NCBI GenBank assembly: GCA_026315105.1
Contig: CM048755.1
Coordinates: 209,114,333-209,178,332 of the forward strand
Length of the DNA stretch: 64,000 nucleotides
DNA from: Locusta migratoria
Taxonomy: Eukaryota; Arthropoda; Insecta; Orthoptera; Acrididae
Reading direction: 5' to 3'
The notes under the pieces are model-generated. The model made no database searches. It was not told the DNA's origin and saw only the letters and a program-made list of their open reading frames with translations. How positions within the stretch are numbered: position 1 is the first letter of the stretch; every line of letters begins with the position of its first letter. This document shows positions 55,256 through 64,000 of this stretch, one piece after another. Both the position numbers and the translations under genes were made by a program.

Positions 55256-56737
55256 CACTTTACAATAGCCGATTTGAGTTGAGGGCTCTGCGAACTGTTT
55301 ACGTGTTCTGGTATTGAATGTTCGAATGAAGCACGAGCCATATAGCTCCGCTCAATTACAATGCACCGGTAACGTGGTTTCTCAGCTGAAGCCGATAAAA
55401 CAAATGTACTTTCTGTTAACACATTCTAGTTCACATAAACAATCCAAATGAAAAATAAGAATATAAAACTGTGCTTTCTTTACGGTCAGGCAAAACAGCA
55501 ATGCTTTTACAAAACGACCTTACATTCGTTTTTAATGTGTTCTTCTGCAGGAAAGAGTATGAAATTAAAAAGAACTGCATTGTTACTATTGAACAACTGA
55601 AGCGATGCCTAATACATTTGTTTTTAATACATTCTTCTACAAATAATAGCATTAAATATAAACTGTTGCTTTACGATGTAATAAAGAGTCGGTAGTGTAG
55701 CTGATTAAATACATTTGCAGTTAATACATTATTCTACAGTAAAGCGTAATGAATTAAAATCACATATAAATTTCGCCGCATGATGTAAACACACGGAAGA
55801 AGTCCCCACTGGAAGGATCGACGTTTAGAAACCATTATTATTCGTTAGTGCAAGTTGGTCATTCACTCTGGTGAGCCCTCCTTTATGAATAAGCGACGAA
55901 AAAGCATTCGAAATTTTGCACAAATCTTGAAAACCTTAAAACAGAAAAGATATTAATATTCAAATAGCTGGTGAAGTGCTTGTTTACGAATACTCAATTA
56001 TATAGAGTATGTCACCGAAGTCGCTGTAGCGTACCGGATAGCGTGTCTGCTTCTTGATCTAAAGTGTGGGCAGTTTTCAAATTTTACAAAAATAAGGTTT
56101 TTCAATAATGAGAAAAAAGGAACATGAATAAAAAATCATATTTAAAGCAATAATCAATAAATTTGGGATCAAAGTTATTTCAATAAAAGTATAAAAATAA
56201 AAGAACATTGTATCTCTTGCACGTTAGGCAGACGAGATATCCACTGAGTTCTGCTAGCTACTAAAACCGACATTCTGTTGTAAAGATTAAGAATCTTGCC
56301 CAAAACTGTAACTTTTTTCATCGATTACTCGTGAACAAAGTCCTACTCAAGTGTATGGTCAACCACCGAATGTATGGGTTCAAAAAGCAAATTATAATGA
56401 CCAAACAAAAGCAAAACTGCACTTGATATTGACACACAATTACACAAGCCATTGTGGGAAAATAAATCCTACAGTTAACATGTAAAACATTATGTGGCGA
56501 GATGTAGCATAACAGCAGGCACAAAACTTTACTCCATATGTAAAGGCTGAACACCTGGATCTTAGCACACAATTCTGTTTCATCTGCTGTCTCAGTGGAG
56601 CTGTTGCTGATGTCCGAACTGTCTCTATTGACTCCGAATCTGCCTCGTCAGATACGTCCTTAGAACCACAAGACGAAATTTCACTGTCACTGCCTTATTG
56701 AAGCCGGATAATTACACTCTCAATAGCTTAGTCCATC
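55256..56737. other. Non-genic AT-rich stretch with one tRNA-like relic
   Basis: At 56022-56090 (plus) TGTAGCGTACCGGATAGCG looks like an A-box with a weak B-box after it; otherwise nothing seen. A short motif CTGCAGGAAAGAGTATGAA / CTACAGTAAAGCGTAATGAA recurs at 55545 and 55735. Confidence 0.35.
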
Positions 56738-56748
56738 AGTGCATCTCT

Positions 56749-56934
56749 TTGTTACGCTTATGGGACTTAATTGCGGGATCATCAGTCCCTTAGCTTACAA
56801 ACTACTGATAAACTAACTTATACTAAAGATAGTAAGAACACCCATGCCTGAGGGAGACTTCGAAACCGCGACGGGGAGCAGCCTCGCGCATCGGAGCATA
56901 GCGCCGCAATGCGCTCGGTAACTCCGCCGCGGCC
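56749..56934 (-). repeat. Head-C SINE
   Basis: Diverged but complete. TSD AGTGCATCTCT (56738-56748) and AGTGTATCTCT (56935-56945). Confidence 0.88.
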
Positions 56935-56945
56935 AGTGTATCTCT

Positions 56946-57339
56946 GTGCCAGTATTCGTCCCTAATAGTTTTCATTTTATCTCACGCCTTTTTCAGTCAT
57001 CTTACGTAATGCTCTGTATTGCATCCGAAGTCATTTGCTGAAGGGGGGACGTTGATGAAAAACACACACTATTTAGGAAATGCACCAAATCCACAACTTT
57101 GGAGACATGGCAATGAAATTTTGTACCACGATTTACACGAAAAAAAAATACATATTAAATACTTTGATTACATTATATATTCAACTTTTTAAATTAAATT
57201 TGAAGTTTTATTTTCAAAAAATAATTAATATTCTTTTTTTCTCAGAAAGTATTCCAGAAATTTCTACAAACATTTCTCCGTTTCATCTCTTTGTATGTTG
57301 TAAGCTTCTCTCATGAGGTTTTTGGTACAGTTCAAATAG
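56946..57339. other. Non-genic AT-rich stretch
   Basis: Nothing recognised. Confidence 0.35.
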
Positions 57340-57660
57340 AATTTTCATCTTATATATTAAAAGAATCTACGAAAACTAAAGGCAGTCGGCCAGACCAAAC
57401 TACCCGGCCGATTTCCTTCATTTTTGTTTCAAACGAAAGGTATTCATCCACAGATTTGTGATCAAGTATCAGAATTTACATAACTCTCGCCTTCCTTTCC
57501 TATACTGAAAGGTGATTTACTTCTGTATGTTTCTTATGGGGATGCTATTACTGTAAACTAAAGTCAGCTGGTCAGGACGAAGCGGAAGGTATTCATTCGC
57601 AGATTTGTCATCAAGTATCAGAATTAACTTAAGTCTCTCCATCCTTTATTTTTATTCAAA
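57340..57660. repeat. Direct duplication in noncoding DNA
   Basis: GGTATTCATCCACAGATTTG with ATCAAGTATCAGAATT (about 57440-57480) recurs as GGTATTCATTCGCAGATTTG with ATCAAGTATCAGAATT (about 57588-57625), each preceded by a CTAAAG-CAG(T/C)(C/T)GG(C/T)CAG relic. Spacing about 147 bp. It could be part of a Helitron-like or satellite-like element. Confidence 0.4.
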
Positions 57661-59085
57661 TGCGGCGTCCTTCTGTCCTTGCACTGAATTTTAATCGTTT
57701 GTTTTACCATATCTTCGGTTCTAATTAAGGTACGCAGTTCTTTTTGACCTAACAACACTGCGGATCAAGCTCTTTCATTTCCGCTTTTGAACGCTTGCAT
57801 TTATTAATTCTGAAGAAAGCTAAGCGTGAACATTCAACTTTACTTCTATTTTTCCACCTTTTTTGTCATTCCACTAACGGTCCTCTAGTATTTTTTTTAA
57901 TTATATTGCTATCTTACGCGACATACATACCTGTAACTATACAAATTACTGAAATGACATGAGTTCCTGTCGAACTAATACAATTATGGCTCGGTGCTTC
58001 AGCCGTAGAGTTAGTGCATTTATTTTGATGTATGGACGCGGCCACGGAGGATTCAATGCACGTTAAGCGAGGAATTTCATTCTATTTCCGGAGATCTGAC
58101 AAATGGAAATTTTCAGCGAGCTCTACACAAAGCCTTTTTTGCTGTCGCTAATAGTTGGGAGGATGGGATTTCAATTTTGTTGAGATTAAATTGGTTGGAC
58201 TGTAGTGAGATTTTATAGTGCTGTGTTCAGCGAAGTTTGAAATTTCACGCGAGTTTAATTGCAGTTCTGGAAATGTTTGAAACAAAGAGAAGAAAGGAAT
58301 TCTAGTTTAATTTGATAAGCCTTTTGTACACTCTACAATGAATATTACTACTTGACTAATGAATTCTCCACATAAAAGGAAAGTGGGGATTCCTAGCCGT
58401 AGTTCAACTTTATGTCGTGAGTTGGTGCAGCTCTTGCCGCAGCTTAGAAACGGCACAGAAATGGTGGATAGTGGCAAATTTAATAATTCCATGACTGTGG
58501 ATGGTGGCAAAATAAATAATCCAAGCTGGTGAATCGCAGGAAATTCATAAATACGAAGATGACGCTAGCATCAAATTCAAAATTTAAAGATGATTAGGAC
58601 GAAAACTATGAAAAGTTATGTCATAGACGGCACAGCTAGCTCAGTTGTGGTTTACTCACCTCCCCGTCTGACTTCACCTCTCCAATCGCAATATGACCCT
58701 AGATCAGCCATTGTGCTCATGCACAAAAGTTGTCAACTATGTCGATTTCATTTAGACCATTTTCAAAAGGGTTTATCCAAAACCTTCCTTAAGGAATGTA
58801 ACCTTTAATAGTATCACTTCATAAAGTACTTTAGATGCTATAAAAATAAAACATCCACCCAAAATGTGTCATTGTTGAAATACTCAAAAGTGCTCCAAAA
58901 CTGTGAAATTTTGACATCATGTAAAATTGTGTTACTTGCAGTGTTTCCTATACTAACAGGTCATTAGAATGTAACAACTTACAAAACGTAATGACCGTGC
59001 TAAAAGTATTTGAACGATCTGAATTCTTTTGTTACATGTCCTAATGAACTTAACTAAAAATTGCATAAAGAAAGCAGCATTTACA
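57661..59085. other. Non-genic stretch
   Basis: Nothing recognised. Confidence 0.35.
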
Positions 59086-59087
59086 TA

Positions 59088-60240
59088 CACTGTGTGATCA
59101 AAATATCCGGACACCTGGCTGAAAATGACTTACAAGTTCGTTGCGCCACGGCGGAGTGGCCAATCGCACTGAGGCGCTAGGATCCGATGCGCGAGGCCGT
59201 TCGAACCCCCCTGGGGTATGGATGTTTGTTAGTTCATAAGTAGTTTGTAAGTTTAGGGACTGATGACTCCGCAGTTAAGTCCCTTAAGCTTTACAAACAT
59301 TCGAACATTTGAAAAAGTTCAAATCTTCTCGGTAATTCTGGAATTCAATATGGGTTTGGTCCACCCTTAACCTTGAGACACCTTTCATTCTCGCAGGTGC
59401 TGGAATGTTTCTTGGCGATTGGCAACCCATTCCTCACGGAGTGCTGTAATGAGGAGTGGTATCCATGTAGGTCGGTGAGTCCTGGCACGGAATGCGCGTT
59501 ACATCTCAACATAGGATTCAAGTCAGGTCTCTGTGCAGGCCAGTCCATTACACAACAACAACGCCTCCTCCCCCAGCTGTCTCCTCCGGACGTAAAGAGC
59601 CAGACGCTAACAGATTTTAATCTTCTTTTACCCCCTGACGCGGCTTTTATGCTGAATACCGTTCTTAGTGTAATGTTTTGTATCATATCTAGGCCATTGG
59701 CTGAAAAAAATTTACTGTTTTAGGTATGGGATTTTATTCGGTTTTTTAATACATGTTGACGGAGCCCCGCAAAAGGGATTTTATTGGTGGTTTATCGGCA
59801 AGTTGTTTACAACTCTAGAATGATGGGGATCAGCTAGTTTAGAGTCAAAGTAACATATTATGGTTAAGACCTGAATGAAATAAGCTCCTGATGATGCAAA
59901 TGCAATTTTCTAAACTGGTCGTGAGTTCTTAGTAAAGAATTTTTAACAGTCGCAGCGGTGTGTTATCAAGAAAAAGGATGTTGTTGTTGTGTAACCACTC
60001 CGCCAATCACTGTGCATTATAAGCAGGTGCTCGATCGTCTTGAAAATCACCCGGAACTGTCATAGTACTTGCAGTGGATCCTGATGCAATTTGGAGTTCC
60101 TGTGTGATGGTCTGGATAGATGCCTGCTAATTAGACTGTACGACCCTCTTTTAACTGTCGGCTGTCTCTGTCAGTCAAGACACGAGGTCAGCCTGTACGG
60201 TTTCGTGCTGTACGTGTCCCTTCAAGTATCCACTTGACGT
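59088..60240 (-). mobile_element. Tc1-like transposon remnant (one end)
   Basis: Begins after TA (59086-59087) with the TIR-like CACTGTGTGATCAAAATATC and CGGACACC, then minus-strand transposase C-terminus: VMDWPAQRPDLNP (about 59560-59520) and KVKGGPNPY next to the end. PDLNP is the third catalytic block; the expected IEN after it is lost. A SINE (59143-59313) and an unknown insert (about 59555-59978) interrupt it; 59979-60240 reads as more Tc1-type sequence. A non-LTR element starts at 60241 and the second TIR was not found. Confidence 0.65.
59143..59313 (+). repeat. Head-C SINE with shortened head and linker
   Basis: GCGCCACGGCGGAGTGGCC head, missing about 25 bp around the B-box, then the shared tail. 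Flanks repeat AAGTTC (59134-59139 and 59315-59320). Confidence 0.8.
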
Positions 60241-60865
60241 GTTGTGGTCTTCAGTCCTGAGACTGGTTTGATGTAGCTCTCCAACCTACTATATCCTGAG
60301 CAAGCGTCTTCAACTCCTCATATGAACGGCTACCTACATCCATCTGTATCTGCTTACTATACTCGTTTCCTAGGCTCCCTCTGCGATGTTTACTCCATAC
60401 ACTTCCCTCCAATGCTAAATATATGATTTCTTGGCGTCTAAGAATATGTCCTACAAATCGATCCCTTCTTTTAGCCAAGGTATGCCAAAAATTCCTTTTC
60501 TCCGCAATTCAGTTCAGTACCTCTTCATTAGTTACACGATCTACCCACCATCGTTGTTAATGTTCATCTTAAACGCTCCTTTCAACACACTGCTCATCCA
60601 CGTCCTTTCCTGTCTCTGACAGAATTACAATGTCATCAGCAAAACGCAATGTTTTTATTTCTTCACTGTGAACTTTAATCCCTATTACAAATTTTTCCTT
60701 GCTATCCTTGACCGCCTGCTCGATGTACAAATTGAATAAAATTGGAGCAAGGGTTCAACCCTGTCTTACTCCCTTTCCGATAACTGCGTCCCTTTCATAC
60801 CCTTCAACTGTAAAAACAGCTGTTTGGTAAATGTACAATTTGTAAGTAGCCTTCCGCTCCCTATT

Positions 60866-60949
60866 ACTGTATTCAAGCACAACTCGCTGAGTGTTACACA
60901 AACTTTATTGTGGAGCAAGGCCACTACAGTTACAATACATTTGGTTTCA

Positions 60950-60995
<46 letters not shown>

Positions 60996-61813
60996 AGTTC
61001 CTCCTTCTGAGGTTACTCTAATAAATTAAGTTATTACTTCGGGATTAAACAAATTAAAAAGAACTTCTGAATGAATGATATGTACGATGGAATATGTAAG
61101 TTGCTGTAAGTGAAGATTACGTTCCTTCTCTATGTCGCCGATAGTCGCCGCAGTTCCGGATGTGCCAGGGCAGAGGTCAGTCAGGCAGCGTGGCAATGAC
61201 GTGGTGGCTGAGGCTGCTCCGTGGTCCGTCGTTCTGCGATGTCCGGCTACTGGTGGTCGAAGACGACGATTCGCCGTGGCGTTGGCCTATTTAACGCCGC
61301 CGGTGGCTGGTATCCGTCCGCGGTGGAGTCCCGGTATTGGCCCGCGGGTCTTGTCACGCGCATCTTCTTATTGGCCGGCGGTGACGTGAGGTGAGCTGCA
61401 CCAACACCACCTAGAAGACAAGGCCTTACAACAGGCCGTGCCTACGTCACACTTAGAGGCCGCGGCCGCCATCTGACTGGCCGGCCGCTGCGCGGCGGTG
61501 GGCGTGCCCCAGCCAACAGCCAGTGAGGTGGTGGCCGCGGCCTCTAAGTGTGACGTAGCCACGGCCTGTTGTAAGGCCTTGTCTTCTAGGTGGTGTTGGC
61601 TGCACACCGGACCATTCTGCGGTGCGCGACGGCATCTGCGCACGCAAATAGGGTGGTATTCGTGCGCAATGAGCTGCCATCTTAGTGCACGCGCATATCG
61701 TGGCGGCTTGTTGTCGCCGAAGTTCGTTGCGCGGCCGTGGACGGCCGGTGTACAGCGCTGTGGTGTCGAATGCGTGGTAGCGGCTTCGCTTCGTAGTGGA
61801 GCGCGCCACGGCA
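60866..61813. mobile_element. GC-rich insertion with a large hairpin and a 44-nt A run
   Basis: Sequence between CCCTATTA (left) and CCTATATTTT (right) interrupts an RT frame that otherwise continues. It holds a 44-nt A run (60951-60994), then CpG-rich DNA (61130-61800) with a TATTTAA at about 61290 and a long inverted repeat (61401-61599). The flanks share only CTAT as a possible short TSD. No transposase is seen; it may be a non-autonomous DNA or foldback element. Confidence 0.5.
61401..61599. repeat. 80-bp-arm inverted repeat
   Basis: 61401-61480 and 61521-61599 are reverse complements. They are almost exact over the outer 70 bp (CCAACACCACCTAGAAGACA onward, one difference), with a 40-bp GC-rich loop. 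Confidence 0.9.
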
Positions 61814-62107
61814 CCTATATTTTACCACTGCTGACTTCAGAATTAGAAGGAGTGTACTCCAATCAACTTTGTCAAAAGCTTTCTCCAAATCTACAGAAGA
61901 AATGTAGTTTTGCCTTTCCTTAACTGATGGTTCTGTAATTTTCACATTTGTCTGGGCCTGCTTTCTTTGAAATGGCGATTATTACATTTTTCTTAAAGTC
62001 TGCGGGTATTTCGCCTGTCTCATACATCTTACACACCAGATGAAATAGATTTTGTCATGACTGGATCTCCCAGAGACTTCAGAAGCTCTGAGGGAATGTC
62101 ATCTACT

Positions 62108-62302
62108 GATTCAAATGTTTGTTAAGCTTATGGGACTTAACTACGGGGTCATCAGTCCCTAAACTTACAAACTACTTATGAACTAACTAAGACTAAGGAC
62201 GGCACAAATATCCATGCCCGAGGGGGGATTCGAACCCCCGACGGTAGTGGCCGTGCAGACCGTGACTGGAGCGCTTCAGTCTCCTCGGCCACCGCGGCCG
62301 GC
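62108..62302 (-). repeat. Head-A SINE inside the non-LTR element
   Basis: Full length. Perfect 13-bp TSD AATGTCATCTACT (62095-62107 and 62303-62315). Confidence 0.93.
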
Positions 62303-62939
62303 AATGTCATCTACTCTAGGGGCCTTGTTTCGACTCATGTCTTTCATTGTTCTGTCAAATTCATCTCTCAATATAGTATCTCCTATTTCATCTTCTTCTT
62401 CCCTTCCTACAATATTTTGTCGAAGTTCATTTCCTTTGTAGAGACCTCTATATACACTTTCCACCTTTCAACTTTCTCTTCTTTACTCGGAACTGATTTT
62501 CCGTCTGAGTTCTTGATATTCGTACAGTTATTTTTCTTGTCTACACATGTTTCTTTTATCTTCCTGTAGGCGGTATCTATTTTGCCCCTAGTTATACATT
62601 CTGCTACAGATTTTCATTTCGTTTCTAGCCACTCCTGCTTAGCCATTTTGCACTTCCTGTTAATCTTAATTCTTAGTCGTCTGTACTACATTTTACCTGC
62701 TTCATTTACTTCATTTTTACATCTTCTCGTTTTATCAATTAAGTCCAGTATTTCCTGTGATATCCAAGGATTTTTTTGTATGTTCCTCTGCTGCTTTGAC
62801 TATTTCATCTCTTAAAACTATCCACTCCTCTTCTACTATTTTATTTTCCCACATTTGTGTCAATAGTTGCCTAAATCTCCCTCTGAAATCCTCATGAACT
62901 TCACGTTTCTTCAATTTATCCAAGTCCTATCTCCTTAAT

Positions 62940-63340
62940 TGCCACCTTTCTGACGTTTTTTTCAGTTTTAGTCACTTTAGGAGAATCTCGTTGCGTTTGT
63001 ATTGGACATCTCATGAGGATTTTCTGAGCCCCAGATGCACACATAGTGAGTGTTAACTTGTCCACTAAAGTGAAAGGTCGGTTCATCACTGAAGACAACA
63101 TAATCCAGAAAATCGTTATCGTCATGAAACAACATGTCGTTTGCGAAGTTGCCACGTAATCCGTGGTCTGTCGTCGTTAGAGCCTTTCTTAACTGTAAAG
63201 GGTAACAGGCGACCCAGGAACATGTAATTCACGACTAACCTTTCGAACTGATTTCTTTCGGCTACGAGTGAACGACTTTCTCACTCGCTCAACAGTCTCT
63301 TCACTAACTCGTGGCCGCCCGTGCTCTTCCCTTTACAAAA
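62940..63340 (-). pseudogene. Tc1/IS630-like transposase remnant
   Basis: Minus strand: SVRKVSRELHVPGSPV (about 63270-63220, helix-turn-helix-like), then a broken region and a DNDF segment followed by FSDE, the first catalytic Asp of a family with FSDESTF; VNTHYVCIWGSENPH (about 63060-63010) follows. I know this arrangement from widespread insect DDE transposases. Several frameshifts; the second and third catalytic blocks are missing where the non-LTR element begins. Confidence 0.5.
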
Positions 63341-63658
63341 ACAGCCTCAATCTCGGAACTGATGATAACGAATGTTATTAATACTTGCAGGATGACAACC
63401 GAACTTCAGCCGGAACGCACTTTGCACAGTAACAACAAATTCGGTCTTTGCAAACTGCAAAACACAAAACGCTTTCTTTCACTTGTCATCTTTGCTATTA
63501 TCGCCGTGTAGCGGATTGCGGCGGAAACATTGCGCATGTACACTGGTGCCAAACAAAACTGCTTTAGTTACCCTTTCATTTGAAATATTATTTATAAATT
63601 TACAGTTTCATTTAATATATATTATAAAGCGTTAAATCCCGGTATTCATTTATAAACA
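63341..63658. other. Non-genic stretch
   Basis: Probably outer noncoding part of the transposon remnant on its left; no TIR identified. Confidence 0.3.
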
Positions 63659-64000
63659 TCCTGTATTTTAGGAAAGGTGAACCAAAAGCCACGTTTTATT
63701 GGCAGAAGACTTAGAAGACGCAACAGTGCTACTAAAGAAGCTGCCTGCACTTCACTTGTTTGGCCTATTTGAGGGTACTGCTGCGCATTGCGGAGAAAAT
63801 TCAGAGGACAGCTCGTTTTGTATTGTCGCGATATAGTGGGGATAGTTGCACATGTGATGGACGGACGAGTTGGTTTGGAAATGATTAAAAGACTGGTGTT
63901 ATTCATTACGGCGAGATTCATTTGCGAATTTTCTTTTACAAAATTTCTCTTCCGAAGCGAACATATTTTGTTGGCACCCACCTGCATAGGGAGACATGAT
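63659..64000 (+). pseudogene. LINE ORF2 C-terminal fragment, runs off the window
   Basis: Plus-strand pieces correspond to the region after the RT of a common insect CR1/Jockey-like LINE: GRRLRRRNSATKEAACTSLV, a GYCCA relic of LEYCCAVW, ALRRKFRGQLVLYCRD (RRAARFVLSRD-type) and ILLAPTCIGRHD at the very end. Stops and shifts are present. The rest of the C-terminus and 3' UTR lie beyond base 64000. Confidence 0.55.

Larger units (their letters stand above)
60241..62935 (-). pseudogene. Non-LTR retrotransposon RT, degraded, two insertions
   Basis: Minus strand, N to C: LRDEFDRTMKDMSRNKAP (62390-62310; the conserved KAPG-D motif reads KAPRVDD), ISSVDLEKAFDKVDW (61910-61870), then beyond a 0.95-kb insert GKGVRQG and FADDIVIL (60643-60621), and a C-terminal RRDRFVGHILRR, SYEELKTLAQD, WRATSNQSQD (60470-60255). 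The 3' UTR begins GGTTTGATG-CTGAGACTGA-like at 60250. I recognise it as a common insect endonuclease-RT family but not the exact clade (RTE-like is possible). The endonuclease is absent (5' truncation near 62935). It has stops and frameshifts. Confidence 0.72.

Noticed and set aside
61132..61923. Several overlapping 85-148-codon frames in the GC-rich insert
   Set aside because: Frames arise on both strands from the inverted repeat and CpG-rich composition; no domains.

Overview
The window looks like a piece of a very large, repeat-laden insect genome, most probably an orthopteran (locust or grasshopper). The basis is a dense set of tRNA-headed SINEs sharing one tail, a Tx1-like and a Jockey-like LINE, Penelope-like, Tc1-like, hAT-like and piggyBac-type DNA, and a decayed Polinton. 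The orthopteran call rests on my memory of such SINEs and was not checked. I found no convincing host protein-coding gene, rRNA gene or functional tRNA gene. Almost everything recognisable is mobile DNA, most of it dead.

SINE nomenclature used here: about 32 copies or fragments share a 3' tail of roughly 110 bp (landmarks GTAGTTTGTAAG, GGGACTGATGACC and a terminal ACAAACATTTGAACATTT). The tail is joined to different tRNA-like heads: head A (GCCGGCCGCGGTGGCCGAG), head B (GCCGCGGTGGAGTAGCCGAG), head C (GCGGCGGAGCGGCCGAGCG) and a few odd heads. Most copies have a readable target-site duplication (TSD) of 9-17 bp, so insertion order can often be read directly.

Layout. 0-4 kb: hAT remnants, SINEs, an unclassified duplicated repeat. 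4.1-10.1 kb: a four-step nest (head-C SINE, then head-B SINE at the same target, a head-A SINE inside that, and a 5.35 kb nearly intact two-ORF Tx1-like LINE on the minus strand inside the head-A SINE). 10-25 kb: mostly AT-rich unannotated DNA with SINEs, old tandem repeats, and several hammerhead-ribozyme-like motifs, two of them facing each other in a 267-bp foldback with a 15-bp TSD. 25-28 kb: a Penelope-like element (RT plus GIY-YIG) broken by a truncated LINE and ending in an inverted copy of its own end. 29-39 kb: a TIR element, a TTAA-flanked MITE, a tRNA-like composite element and SINEs. 39.6-44.6 kb: a Jockey-like LINE with a SINE in each ORF. 44.9-48.7 kb: a decayed Polinton (adenain-like protease, capsid-like genes) on the minus strand. 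49.6-51.6 kb: a Tc1-like transposon carrying a second MITE copy. 52-64 kb: a 5S-rRNA-derived SINE, DDE transposase remnants, a Tc1-like end, a broken non-LTR element with a GC-rich hairpin-bearing insertion, and a LINE C-terminus running off the edge.

The elements do not cooperate as a pathway. The relationships are parasitic and historical: LINE machinery presumably mobilised the SINEs (12-17 bp TSDs), and successive insertions give a relative chronology. The least ordinary material is the set of hammerhead-like cores, often in inverted pairs, the same-target double insertions, and the tail-only SINE insertions.
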